From assembly GCA_022705265.1 (NCBI GenBank), contig JAKJEU010000004.1:1-25877 (forward strand): a stretch of 25,877 nucleotides of DNA. Direction: 5' to 3'. Each line of letters begins with the position of its first letter. Position 1 is the first letter of the stretch. This document shows positions 1 through 8,455 of the stretch, one piece after another. The DNA is from Pseudomonadota bacterium (GTDB lineage: Bacteria; Pseudomonadota; Alphaproteobacteria; JAKJEU01). Made by a program: the position numbers and the translations under genes. A model generated the notes under the pieces. The model searched no databases. It was not told where the DNA came from and saw nothing but the letters and a program-made list of their open reading frames with translations.

Positions 1-420
1 GTTACGGGAAATGTTTTTTCAGGCGAAATGGGCGAGTTTTTTGATAAGATGATAAACTCCATCGGATTAGATAGAACAAGTTGTTATATTTGCAATATTG
101 TGCCGTATAAGCCTTTGTCAATTGGCTTTAATATGGCAAGTGAAGTCAAAAGATTTATGCCTTTTACAAAAAAGTTAATTGAGTTAGTCAAGCCTAAATT
201 AATAATAATTTTGGGTGGAGTCGCATTAAAAGCAATAACAAAAAGCGACAAAGGGCTTTCTTCTTTAAGAGGTGAATTTTTTAAATATAAGAATAATGAC
301 GATGTTGAAATTATGTCTTGTGCCATATTCCATCCTTCATATTTAATTAAAAATCCTATTGCAAAAAGGGTCGCATATAAGGATTTGCTTGAAATTAAAA
401 AGACTCTTAATAATTTATAA
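1..420 (+). CDS. Uracil-DNA glycosylase, family 4/5 type (3' part, start lies before the window)
   Basis: Removes uracil from DNA as the first step of base excision repair. The reading frame is open from base 1, so the annotated part is the C-terminal two thirds or so and the catalytic motif near the N-terminus is not visible. What is visible fits the family: a GEMGEFFDKMINSIGL stretch (the usual 'G..G.LLD.ML..IGL' region), CNIVPYKP, the PKLIIILGGVA strand, and the closing FHPSYLIKNP motif with its His-Pro, followed by the usual K/R-x-AYKDLLEIKKTL tail. The last motif and tail resemble alphaproteobacterial members closely. The RPPxNR segment of typical members is replaced by YKPLSI, and the region lacks the cysteines that in iron-sulfur forms hold the cluster. 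Family assignment is firm; subfamily is inferred. Confidence 0.85.
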   Translation, partial: VTGNVFSGEMGEFFDKMINSIGLDRTSCYICNIVPYKPLSIGFNMASEVKRFMPFTKKLIELVKPKLIIILGGVALKAITKSDKGLSSLRGEFFKYKNNDDVEIMSCAIFHPSYLIKNPIAKRVAYKDLLEIKKTLNNL

Positions 421-482
421 CTTTCGATATAAGTCTAATTATCTTAGAAAATAAATTGAATTAATTATCATTTAAAGGTATA

Positions 483-2615
483 ATGTTAAAGTATGCAATT
501 AAAAAAGGTTGTTTATTTGACATGGAATTTTATGCACATAAAATGAATGGAATCGATAAGGAAAAGTCCCAGCTTTTAAGAAATCATCTTGAAACTGTGG
601 CTCTTCAAACTTCATTTTTTGCGGGGAAATTTAATCAAAATAAAATGGGATATGTTGCGGGTCTTTTACACGATTTGGGTAAATATTCCACCTCTTTTCA
701 AAATAAATTTGACGATATTTATCAAAATTCTGAACAAAGTTTTATGGGGGCGGTGGCTTCAAGAAAGCTTTATGGTAAGGTGGGTGAATGTGTTTTATCT
801 TATTCCATTGCTTCTTTAAATGGAAAGATTCTTGATTCCGAGGAACTTCACAAAAAACTTGAAACTGGGGTTGATGATTTTGATAGCTATAAAAGAGATT
901 TTGATAATCTTATTAAACAAGAGGAGCTTCAAAAAGATTTAGAAGGTTTTATTGCCCAAGGTTCAAATAATTTGGGTTATTCTTTTTCTTTTCTTTCAAG
1001 AATGATATATTCTTGTTTAGTCGATGCTGATTTTATGGATGTTTCCGATTATCAACGGCAATTATTGGGAAAAGAAATTGATAACGAACAGTATGACAGC
1101 TTGTCAGTCCTTAAAACTAATCTTGAAAAATATGTGTCAAATTGCGGAGATAAAATTAATAAAGAATTGCTTGATGAATGTATTAAAAAATCGTGTTTTG
1201 AAAAAGGGGCTTATTCTTTAAGTGTTCAAAATTATTTTAATAAAATTATATCGTCCTTTTTGTTTGGATTAAATCATGCCATCAAAAATAATCAAGACAG
1301 AATCATTTATGTAATACCATATAAAAGCATGATTGAGCAGGTTGGTTACTTCCTTAAAAACATATTTGGCAATAAAAATGTGTTGGAATATCATCACGAA
1401 TATTTATATGAAAAAAAATATGATGAAAAAGAAGTGTCAAAGCTTTTTTATGAAACGGAAAATTTTGATAAGCCAATAATAATTGTGGATAATTTTCAAT
1501 TTTTTAAATCGTTGTATTCAAATGTGAAAACAAGATGTCGAAAATTACATAATATTGCAAATTCTTTTATCATTGCTGATGAACCTTATATGATTCCTAA
1601 TGAATTTTTAAATCCATGTGTTGTTTGTGTTGAAGAATTAATTACAAATTATAATGTATCATCGCTTTTTACCACCTCTGGTTGTTGCAGTTTTAATTAT
1701 AAAATGAAAAAAGTTATGCCTTTAAAAGTTCTTTTAAACGAAAGAAAATATTTTAATGATTTTAATGTGGAAATAAAAAATGTCGACAGTTCAGAAGAAT
1801 TGTTTTTAAAAATAAAAAAGACTAAGAATTCTTTGATAATTGCTAATGATTATGATACTGCACTTGATTTATATAAAAAATGTGGCGGGGAAAGAAGTAA
1901 TATTTATTTTATTTCTGAATATATGATACCAAAAGACAGGTTAAGAAAGATAAATGAAATAAGATGTAAGCTTTCGGATAATATCGACGGGGTTAGGGTA
2001 TTTTCTACTGGTTTATTTGATTTCGGAATTGATATAAAATTTGATGCTGTTTTTCGTGAAATAATTGGAATGGAACAACTTATACAAAATGTTTTAAAAT
2101 GTAATAATTTTGATAATTTTTATGTTTATGATTTTTCTTTGGATTTTTCTTATTACAACTATGAGCTTAAAAAAGAAATATCGAAAAAAGTTTTGTTGAA
2201 TAATAAAAATGTATTAAATATAAATTCCATAAATGAATATTTTGAAGTTTTATTCGGAATCGGAGATATTAATTTCGATATTGGGGGTGTTTTAAAAAAC
2301 TTTGTTTTGGATTTTTCAGCAAAAGAAAGTTTTAATTTTAATAAGGTTTCAAACAATTTCGCATCAAAAGAAGATGAAAATATACCTTTAATTATATCCT
2401 TTGATGAAAATTGTGAAAGATTGATACAAAAATTAAAATCATATGATAATTCCCATTACATTTTAAGGGAATTGCAAGAATATTCAGTAAGGTTAAGTAA
2501 AAAAGATTTTAATTATTTAGTTGAAAATAATAAGGTGGAAAATATCGACAACATTGCATACTTGCTTTGTGATAAAAGCAAGTATAACAATGAAATCGGT
2601 TTGAAAATTTATTAA
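483..2615 (+). CDS. Cas3-like HD/helicase-fold protein with degenerate active sites
   Basis: A 710-residue protein colinear with type I-C-style Cas3. An HD domain covers roughly residues 15-190, a superfamily 2 helicase core 240-555, and a Cas3-type C-terminal domain 600-710. Scaffold segments are well kept: RIIYVIPYKSMIEQ (273-286), RCRKLHNIANSFII (351-364), LVDADFMDV (179-187) and the end LRELQEYSVR. Catalytic positions are not. The P-loop (family pattern VPTGGGKT) reads VQNYFNKI at 248-255; the DEAQ/DEAH box reads DEPY (366-369); TATQP reads TTSGC; QAAGRCNR reads QNVLKCNN (535-542). In the HD domain H35, H63-D64 and D181 remain, but the DHSTAGA motif reads EQSFMGA (84-90) and the later HH pair is absent. 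The frame is uninterrupted. A Met at base 522 (residue 14, MEFYAH) is the more Cas3-like start. No cas neighbours are seen. Likely a repurposed inactive Cas3; function unknown. Confidence 0.8.
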   Translation: MLKYAIKKGCLFDMEFYAHKMNGIDKEKSQLLRNHLETVALQTSFFAGKFNQNKMGYVAGLLHDLGKYSTSFQNKFDDIYQNSEQSFMGAVASRKLYGKVGECVLSYSIASLNGKILDSEELHKKLETGVDDFDSYKRDFDNLIKQEELQKDLEGFIAQGSNNLGYSFSFLSRMIYSCLVDADFMDVSDYQRQLLGKEIDNEQYDSLSVLKTNLEKYVSNCGDKINKELLDECIKKSCFEKGAYSLSVQNYFNKIISSFLFGLNHAIKNNQDRIIYVIPYKSMIEQVGYFLKNIFGNKNVLEYHHEYLYEKKYDEKEVSKLFYETENFDKPIIIVDNFQFFKSLYSNVKTRCRKLHNIANSFIIADEPYMIPNEFLNPCVVCVEELITNYNVSSLFTTSGCCSFNYKMKKVMPLKVLLNERKYFNDFNVEIKNVDSSEELFLKIKKTKNSLIIANDYDTALDLYKKCGGERSNIYFISEYMIPKDRLRKINEIRCKLSDNIDGVRVFSTGLFDFGIDIKFDAVFREIIGMEQLIQNVLKCNNFDNFYVYDFSLDFSYYNYELKKEISKKVLLNNKNVLNINSINEYFEVLFGIGDINFDIGGVLKNFVLDFSAKESFNFNKVSNNFASKEDENIPLIISFDENCERLIQKLKSYDNSHYILRELQEYSVRLSKKDFNYLVENNKVENIDNIAYLLCDKSKYNNEIGLKIY

Positions 2616-3338
2616 TTTTTTAAGGTTTTAATGGCAATTTCAAAGGCTTTGTCAATTGCATCGTTTGTTGAACCATGACTTAACAAAGGATCCCAACTTT
2701 CACCATGTAAAAGGAGCCGAATCTTCCATTTCTGCGGTTAAAACATTATTTTTACGGTATTCAAGTATTTCATCAACGGTTTCACGGAAAATAGCATCAG
2801 TAGTCCAAGTTATTCCTTTATAATATTCAACATTTTCGACTTTTAAAATGTTTTCGATTTTTGAAGTCAAAGCTTCACAAGGAAACGCATATTCACTTGG
2901 AGCTTCGTAATGATAAGATAAACCTTCGTCACGGATTGCTTTGTCAATTATTGCGATGTCGCCAACTTTTAAAAATTCTTGAATTCCACCAGCAAGCCCA
3001 ACAATAACGAAATTTTTAGCACCAAGAGCAATTAAATTTTCAAATTGAAACCCAGCATAAGGAGCGCCAACACTTATTTTAATAAAACCAAGATTTTCTC
3101 CAATTTCGTAAAGAACAGGAGAGCTAAAAGAACCAATATATTCATTTTTCTTGCATTCATATTTGCTTAAAAGTCTTTTTTCAAGGTCATGGTCGAAAAT
3201 AAGAATAATGTTTTCAGGGATTTTTGACATTTCTTTGCCACTTAATCCCGCAACATATTTTGCCAAAGCCTCAGGAGTTGTAAAAGATTCCTTGTTGTAT
3301 TTGTTTTTAAATTTTGGAAAGTTAAATTCGTTTGTCAT
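2612..3338 (-). pseudogene. Nucleoside phosphorylase (PNP/UDP family), broken near the C-terminus
   Basis: Members of this family cleave the glycosidic bond of nucleosides with phosphate in salvage. The open part (bases 3338-2700, 212 residues) contains the family's glycine-rich FVIVGLAGGIQ strand, KVGDIAIIDKAIRDEG and the nucleoside-binding EMEDSA (family EMExxA). Directly after EMEDSA the frame ends. The missing end is still present in another frame downstream: GESWDPLLSHGSTNDAID and on to a stop at 2612-2614. Compared with the usual family layout, about 20 codons between the two pieces are gone and the frame is shifted, so this is an internal deletion and not one miscalled base. The ATG overlaps the stop of the upstream small gene (TAATG). 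The remnant's stop overlaps the convergent Cas3-like gene's stop. A shortened working protein is possible but unlikely, because the C-terminal helix completes the active site. Confidence 0.8.
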
Positions 3339-3703
3339 TATATAAAAATCCTTTTATCAGGTTGCCAAATTTCACCAATTTTTCCCTTTATAACTCCGGA
3401 ATAAATTTTGGTATTTTCGTTAAGGTTAAACAAGTTTTTAAAATCTTCAAACACATTTTTTACAATGTTAAGGTTTTCTTTGCTTAATTGGTTAAAATCA
3501 TCTTGGTATAAAACTAATTCATTGTCTTTGAAGTAACCTCGCGGATAATTTTTTATCATCTTTTTTATATTTTCTTTGTCATATCCCATGTTTTGCAAAA
3601 TTTCTTTATGAGAAAAGGTTTTTTCCTTTTGCAAAAGCACAATCCCAATTTCTGGAAAAATTATGAAAGCTCTTCTTAAAGAATGAAAAAGTTCTTCGTT
3701 CAA
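3338..3703 (-). CDS. Small protein of unknown function, upstream of and coupled to the phosphorylase gene
   Basis: I do not recognise this 121-residue protein. It has no signal peptide or clear membrane segment. The N-terminal half looks helical (FHSLRRAFIIFPEIGIVLLQ, then a lysine-rich stretch ending in NYPRGYF), and the C-terminal end is beta-like (IYSGVIKGKIGEIWQPDKRIFI region). The start is a TTG at 3703-3701, chosen because AAGGAG (3715-3710) lies six bases upstream. Its stop and the ATG of the phosphorylase share a base (TAATG), so the two were probably co-translated. The partner gene is now broken, which raises the chance that this gene is losing its role too. Confidence 0.6.
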   Translation of the reverse strand: MNEELFHSLRRAFIIFPEIGIVLLQKEKTFSHKEILQNMGYDKENIKKMIKNYPRGYFKDNELVLYQDDFNQLSKENLNIVKNVFEDFKNLFNLNENTKIYSGVIKGKIGEIWQPDKRIFI

Positions 3704-3709
3704 AATGTG

Positions 3710-3715
3710 CTCCTT
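3710..3715 (-). promoter_or_regulatory. Ribosome binding site deciding a TTG start
   Basis: AAGGAG on the minus strand, six bases before the TTG at 3703-3701. No ATG is placed correctly, so this site fixes the start of the small unknown gene. Confidence 0.6.
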
Positions 3716-3970
3716 TTTAGATTCGTTTTTATCTTGTTTGTTTGCGATGGTACAATAATATTTATCGGTTAAAAAGGCAAAAAATAAAATATTTTTGATT
3801 TAAGAGAAATGTCAGTTATTTATGAATAAAAAATAAATTTTATGAAATGTAGTTGTTGATATTTATAATCATTTATATTATCTTCTTACTCGCATAGTTA
3901 AACAAAAAAGAGTGATTTTAACAATTAATAAAATTTTTTAAGGAAATAGGATTGAAAACATTAAAAAGAT

Positions 3971-3998
3971 TTGATACAATGTAATTGATACAATGTAA
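3971..3998 (+). repeat. Tandem 14-base repeat upstream of pflB, possible FNR/CRP-family box
   Basis: TTGATACAATGTAA occurs twice in direct succession, and a third TTG follows. Each copy begins with TTGAT, the half-site of FNR-type regulators (TTGAT-N4-ATCAA), at the right length of 14 bases, but the second half (TGTAA) fits poorly. It lies about 60-90 bases before the pflB start, and pfl genes are commonly controlled by oxygen-sensing FNR proteins. The repeat is seen directly; the regulator is inference. Confidence 0.4.
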
Positions 3999-4059
3999 TT
4001 GTTATTAAAATAACTCTAAAAAAGTGAATTAGTAAATATATTTAAGAAGGAATAAAATA

Positions 4060-6330
4060 ATGGGTCTAGTTGAAGGTTCCAAGATTGAGAATGGCAAGAT
4101 TGATGAAGCATGGAATGGTTTTGTTTCTGGTAAGTGGGAGCATGAAGTTAATGTAAGAGACTTTATTGTTCACAATTACACAGAACATACAGGAGATGAT
4201 TCATTCCTTACAGGAGCAACACCAAGAACAAAAGCAATGTGGGAAGAAGTTCTCGAATTGATGAAGCAAGAAATTGCAAAAGGTGGTGTTCTTGATTGTG
4301 ATACATCAGTAGTTTCAGGTGTTGCATCTCATGGAGCAGGTTATATTAATAAAGAAAATGAAGTTATCGTAGGACTTCAAACAGATAAACCTTTGAAAAG
4401 AGCGTTGATGCCTTATGGCGGATACAGAATGGTCGAAGCATCATGCGAAGCTTATGGCATTCAAATTGACGAAAGAATTACAGAAGCTTTTACAAAATAC
4501 AGAAAAACTCATAACGACGGCGTTTTCGATGCTTATACATCAGAAATCAGATCTTGCCGTAAAAGTGGTGTTGTAACTGGTTTGCCAGATGCTTATGGTC
4601 GTGGTCGTATCATCGGAGATTACAGAAGAGTTGCTTTGTATGGTATTGACAAACTTATTGAATTCAAAGAACAAGAAAAAGACAGCACTGATACAGTTTT
4701 GATGAGCGAAGAAGTAATTCGTGAAAGAGAAGAATTATCAGAACAAATTCGTGCATTACAAGAAATGAAAGAAATGGCAAAAGCATATGGTTTTGATATT
4801 TCTAAACCAGCTAAAAATGCAAAAGAAGCAATCCAATGGACATATTTTGGATATTTAGCTGCTGTTAAAGATCAAAACGGTGCTGCTATGTCTTTGGGAA
4901 GAGTTTCAACTTTCCTTGATATCTATACAGAAAGAGATATTAAAGCTGGCGTAATCACAGAAGAACAAGCTCAAGAAATGATGGACGATTTCGTTATCAA
5001 ATTGAGAATGGTAAGATTTTTAAGAACTCCTGAATATAACTCATTATTCAGCGGAGACCCAGTGTGGGTTACCGAAGTTATTGGTGGTATGTGTTTAGAT
5101 GGAAGATCAATGGTTACTAAGAACTCATTTAGAATTCTTAATACATTATATAACCTTGGTCCAGCTCCTGAGCCAAACTTGACAGTGCTTTGGTCAAATC
5201 ATTTACCAAAAGGTTTCAAAGAATTCTGTGCAAAGGTATCAATCGATACTTCATCAATTCAATATGAAAATGATGACATGATGAAAGAATACTTTGGTGA
5301 CGATTACGGTATTGCTTGTTGCGTATCTCCTATGAAAATTGGTAAAGAAATGCAATTCTTTGGTGCAAGAGCAAACTTGGCTAAAACCTTGCTTTATGCA
5401 ATCAATGGCGGTGTCGATGAAATTTATGGTAACCAAGTTACACCTGAATTCGAACCTATTAAATCAGAATATCTTGATTACGAAGAAGTATGCAAAAAAT
5501 TCGATGTTATGATGGAATGGCTTGCAAAAACTTATGTTAGTGCTTTGAACATCATTCACTATATGCATGATAAATATTCATATGAAAAAGCATTGCTTGC
5601 TTTACATGATAGAGAAGTAACAAGAAAGCTTGGTTGTGGTATTGCTGGACTTTCAGTTGTGGCTGACAGTTTGTCTGCTATCAAGCACGCAAAAGTAAAA
5701 GTAATCAGAAACGAAGTTGGCTTGGTTGTTGATTATGAAATCGAAGGGGATTATCCAAAATACGGTAACAACGATGACAGAGTTGATACAATCGCTCAAG
5801 ATATTGTTAAACAATTTATGGATAAAATCAGAAAATTCCCAGCATACAGAAACGCAATTCCAACACAATCTGTTTTGACTATTACTTCTAATGTTGTTTA
5901 TGGTAAGAAAACAGGTAACACTCCTGATGGAAGAAAGAAAGGCGTTCCTTTTGCACCAGGTGCTAACCCATTACATGGAAGAGACACAAGCGGTGCTGTT
6001 GCTTGCCTTTGCTCTGTTGCAAAACTTCCTTTCGAACATGCACAAGATGGTATTTCTAACACATTCTCTATTATACCTGATTCTTTGGGTAAAGACAGAA
6101 ATGCAAAGATTAACAATCTTGTAAGTTTGATTGATGGTTATGTGGTAAAAGAAGGTCAACATTTGAATGTTAATGTTTTCAACCGTGAAACATTACAAGA
6201 TGCAATGGAACACCCAGAAAAATACCCACAATTAACAGTTCGCGTTTCTGGATATGCTGTAAACTTTATTAAGTTGACACGCGAACAACAATTAGATGTT
6301 ATTTCAAGAACTTTCCACGAAAAGATTTAA
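4060..6330 (+). CDS. pflB: Formate acetyltransferase (pyruvate formate-lyase)
   Basis: Cytosolic glycyl-radical enzyme that converts pyruvate and CoA to acetyl-CoA and formate without oxygen; a core fermentation enzyme. At 756 residues it has the full family length. The catalytic cysteine pair is at residues 420-421 in GIACCVSPM, and the radical glycine is G731 in RVSGYAVNF near the C-terminus. NTPDGRKKG and VLTITSNVVYGKKTGNTPDG-region residues are also typical. The start has AAGGA eight bases upstream. The sequence looks more codon-optimised and less A+T-rich than its neighbours, which suggests high expression. It is followed by a strong hairpin terminator, and its activase gene is encoded convergently downstream. 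Confidence 0.97.
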   Translation: MGLVEGSKIENGKIDEAWNGFVSGKWEHEVNVRDFIVHNYTEHTGDDSFLTGATPRTKAMWEEVLELMKQEIAKGGVLDCDTSVVSGVASHGAGYINKENEVIVGLQTDKPLKRALMPYGGYRMVEASCEAYGIQIDERITEAFTKYRKTHNDGVFDAYTSEIRSCRKSGVVTGLPDAYGRGRIIGDYRRVALYGIDKLIEFKEQEKDSTDTVLMSEEVIREREELSEQIRALQEMKEMAKAYGFDISKPAKNAKEAIQWTYFGYLAAVKDQNGAAMSLGRVSTFLDIYTERDIKAGVITEEQAQEMMDDFVIKLRMVRFLRTPEYNSLFSGDPVWVTEVIGGMCLDGRSMVTKNSFRILNTLYNLGPAPEPNLTVLWSNHLPKGFKEFCAKVSIDTSSIQYENDDMMKEYFGDDYGIACCVSPMKIGKEMQFFGARANLAKTLLYAINGGVDEIYGNQVTPEFEPIKSEYLDYEEVCKKFDVMMEWLAKTYVSALNIIHYMHDKYSYEKALLALHDREVTRKLGCGIAGLSVVADSLSAIKHAKVKVIRNEVGLVVDYEIEGDYPKYGNNDDRVDTIAQDIVKQFMDKIRKFPAYRNAIPTQSVLTITSNVVYGKKTGNTPDGRKKGVPFAPGANPLHGRDTSGAVACLCSVAKLPFEHAQDGISNTFSIIPDSLGKDRNAKINNLVSLIDGYVVKEGQHLNVNVFNRETLQDAMEHPEKYPQLTVRVSGYAVNFIKLTREQQLDVISRTFHEKI

Positions 6331-6355
6331 GAAATAATTTTAATTGAATAAATAA

Positions 6356-6388
6356 AAGCCCGTCTTAATTAATTTTAAGGCGGGTTTT
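6356..6388 (+). terminator. Intrinsic terminator after pflB
   Basis: Nine-base-pair stem (CCCGTCTTA at 6359-6367 with TAAGGCGGG at 6376-6384, one G-U pair), eight-base loop, then TTTT. The A-rich 5' side allows some function in the other direction. Confidence 0.85.
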
Positions 6389-6406
6389 CTCTTATATATA
6401 GTTATA

Positions 6407-6440
6407 AAAAAAGAGCCTTTAAAACAAAAAGCTCTTTTTT
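6407..6440 (-). terminator. Hairpin between convergent pflB and pflA, terminator for pflA
   Basis: AAAAAAGAGC (6407-6416) is the exact complement of GCTCTTTTTT (6431-6440) around a 14-base loop. On the minus strand, just past the pflA stop, it is a GAGC stem with a U tract; it can also back up the pflB terminator. Confidence 0.75.
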
Positions 6441-6448
6441 CATAAAAA

Positions 6449-7201
6449 TTAATCCAAATCTCCGATAGTTGTAAGTCCGTGGGAATGGAGAATGGATGCG
6501 ATTTCTTTGACCTTTGACTTTGGTGGAGGCTTAATGCCATCAAGAGCATATTTAAGTCCCAAGCTTTCCCATTTATATTTACCCATTTCATGATAAGGAA
6601 GAAGTTCAATTAATTCAACATTATCAAAATGTTTAACAAAATTTGCAAAAGATTCAGCATATTTAGCATTATCATTATAACCAGGAACGATAACATATCT
6701 TATCCAAGTTCTTTTATTGCCAAGTTGTAAATGTTTTAAAAATTCGAAAACTTTGTCATTATCTTGCTTGGTTAAATCTTTGTGACGAATTGGGTCGATA
6801 TGTTTTAAATCAAGCAAAACAAGGTCGGTATAATATAACAAAGCATCAAGTTCAGTAGTTAATTCCACAAAACCAGAAGTATCAATCGCGGTATGAATTT
6901 TTTCTTTTTTAAGACGGTAAAAAAGTTCTTTTAAAAAGTTCACTTGTAACAAAGGTTCGCCACCAGAAATAGTAACGCCACCACCAGAAAAATCCATAAA
7001 AGTTTTATATTTTACAATATTGTCAAAAATTTCTTTTACAGTTACTTCTTTGCCATCTTTGATATTCCAAGTGTCAGGATTATGACAAAATTTGCATCTT
7101 AAAGGGCAACCTTGCATAAAAACCACATACCTTATTCCAGGTCCATCAACAGTCCCAGCACTTTCTTGTGAATGTATTCTTGCTTTTAATTCTTCGTTCA
7201 T
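6449..7201 (-). CDS. pflA: Pyruvate formate-lyase activating enzyme (radical SAM)
   Basis: Installs the glycyl radical on PflB using S-adenosylmethionine and a [4Fe-4S] cluster. The 250 residues match the family's length. The cluster cysteines are C32, C36 and C39 in GCPLRCKFCHNPDTW, preceded by the typical SAGTVDGPGIRYVVFMQ. The SAM-binding GGEP motif is in SGGGVTISGGEPLL, and LLDLKH and LLPYHEMGKYKWE are characteristic of the activase subfamily. It faces pflB tail to tail, so the two cannot share a transcript; the commoner arrangement is a pflB-pflA operon. The divergent hisC start lies 158 bases away. Confidence 0.95.
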   Translation of the reverse strand: MNEELKARIHSQESAGTVDGPGIRYVVFMQGCPLRCKFCHNPDTWNIKDGKEVTVKEIFDNIVKYKTFMDFSGGGVTISGGEPLLQVNFLKELFYRLKKEKIHTAIDTSGFVELTTELDALLYYTDLVLLDLKHIDPIRHKDLTKQDNDKVFEFLKHLQLGNKRTWIRYVIVPGYNDNAKYAESFANFVKHFDNVELIELLPYHEMGKYKWESLGLKYALDGIKPPPKSKVKEIASILHSHGLTTIGDLD

Positions 7202-7359
7202 TTTTTAATACTTTTTTTTAATTATAAATCCAAAATTTTTATTCAAATATAGTATTTAAAACCATAATTATCAATCAAAAATAAATAATAGTTTTTTATT
7301 TTAAAAACTTGGCATATTATTTAAAGATTAGAGCGTTTTTTAAGGAGATTTTAAAAGAT

Positions 7360-8451
7360 ATGACAGATTACAAAAAACTTGCAGGAAATAATATAAATTC
7401 ATTAAGCCCATATAAACCAGGAAAGCCAATCGACGAGCTTAAAAGAGAGCTTGGAATTGAAAGGATTATAAAACTTGCTTCAAATGAAAATCCATATGGA
7501 CCTTCGCCAATGGTAAGGGAAGCTATAATTAATGGAATTGATGATATTTCAAGATATCCATTAGGTGATGCTTATAATATCAGAATGGATTTGGCAAATA
7601 AGCTTAAAATATCACCAAAAGAGCTTATTTTCGGTACAGGTTCTAATGAATTAATTGAAATTTTGATGAGAACTTTTTTGCATGGTGAGGATTATGTCAT
7701 GTCTCCAAGCCCATCGTTTCCCGTGTACTTTTTGTCTTCAAAGGCTTTGGGCTCAAAATGTGATTGGATTCCTACGGGTGAAAATTTTGAAATCGATTTA
7801 GACGAGGTTTTGGCAAAAATAACCAAAAATTCAAGAATAATTTTCATTGCAAATCCTAATAATCCTGTTGGTAATTATATTAATGCGGATAAGCTTACAA
7901 AGTTTATGGATAAAGTTCCAAGCGATATTATTGTCGTCATGGACGAGGCTTATATTGAATTTTCCGATGCCAAAGATATGTCTGATACTTTGTCAATGTT
8001 TAAAAAATATAAAAACATGGTGTTGCTTAGAACTTTTTCAAAAGCATATGGCTTGGCGGGTTTAAGAATTGGTTATGGTATTGCTGATGAAGAATGTATC
8101 GACATGATGAACCGAGTAAGACAACCATTTAACACTAATTCCTTGGCTCAAATTGGTGCTTGTGCGGCATTAAAAGACGAAACATGGCTTGAAAAAATTG
8201 TTAATGGAAACAAAGCTGGCAAAGAAATGTTATATAAAGGTTTTGAAGAGCTTAATCTTAAATATGTAAAGACCCAAACAAATTTTATATTGGTTAATGT
8301 TGGTGATGGTTTGAAAGTATTTAATGAGCTTTTAAATTTAGGGGTGATAGTAAGATTCCCAGGACCAGAGCTTTCAAAATATATAAGAGTTACAATAGGA
8401 AGCGAAGAAGAAAATCAAATATTCTTAGAGGCTTTGAAAAAAGTTATATAA
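7360..8451 (+). CDS. hisC: Histidinol-phosphate aminotransferase
   Basis: PLP-dependent enzyme of histidine biosynthesis that converts imidazole-acetol phosphate and glutamate to histidinol phosphate. The 363 residues are of normal length. The PLP lysine is K228 in TFSKAYGLAGLRIGYG; SNENPYGPSP near the start, ANPNNPVGN and DEAYIEF (the PLP Asp) are all present. I chose the ATG at 7360 (protein MTDYKKLAGNNI) over a TTG at 7309: family members begin this way and AAGGAG lies at 7342-7347. No other his gene is nearby, so it stands alone. The related tyrosine/phenylalanine activity of some HisC proteins cannot be excluded. Confidence 0.9.
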   Translation: MTDYKKLAGNNINSLSPYKPGKPIDELKRELGIERIIKLASNENPYGPSPMVREAIINGIDDISRYPLGDAYNIRMDLANKLKISPKELIFGTGSNELIEILMRTFLHGEDYVMSPSPSFPVYFLSSKALGSKCDWIPTGENFEIDLDEVLAKITKNSRIIFIANPNNPVGNYINADKLTKFMDKVPSDIIVVMDEAYIEFSDAKDMSDTLSMFKKYKNMVLLRTFSKAYGLAGLRIGYGIADEECIDMMNRVRQPFNTNSLAQIGACAALKDETWLEKIVNGNKAGKEMLYKGFEELNLKYVKTQTNFILVNVGDGLKVFNELLNLGVIVRFPGPELSKYIRVTIGSEEENQIFLEALKKVI

Positions 8452-8455
8452 AATA

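Larger units (their letters stand above)
3704..4059. other. Intergenic region between the divergent small gene and pflB
   Basis: About 355 bases of very A+T-rich DNA with no convincing coding potential. Both neighbouring genes read outward, so it should hold promoters for each. The only structure I can pick out is a 14-base tandem duplication at 3971-3998 and the pflB ribosome binding site AAGGA at 4047-4051. I could not pick a clear -35/-10 pair for pflB. Confidence 0.6.

Noticed and set aside
483..2615. Annotating this as a working Cas3 with a CRISPR locus nearby
   Set aside because: The catalytic motifs are missing and I found no direct-repeat array or other cas gene on either strand of the window.
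3971..3998. Tandem repeat as a CRISPR array
   Set aside because: Two 14-base copies without spacers do not make an array.
5254..6162. Open frames antisense to pflB
   Set aside because: They lie wholly inside pflB, lack ribosome binding sites and show no family features.
7309..7359. Upstream TTG start for hisC
   Set aside because: No ribosome binding site there, and the extra 17 residues are not family-like, whereas the ATG at 7360 has AAGGAG.
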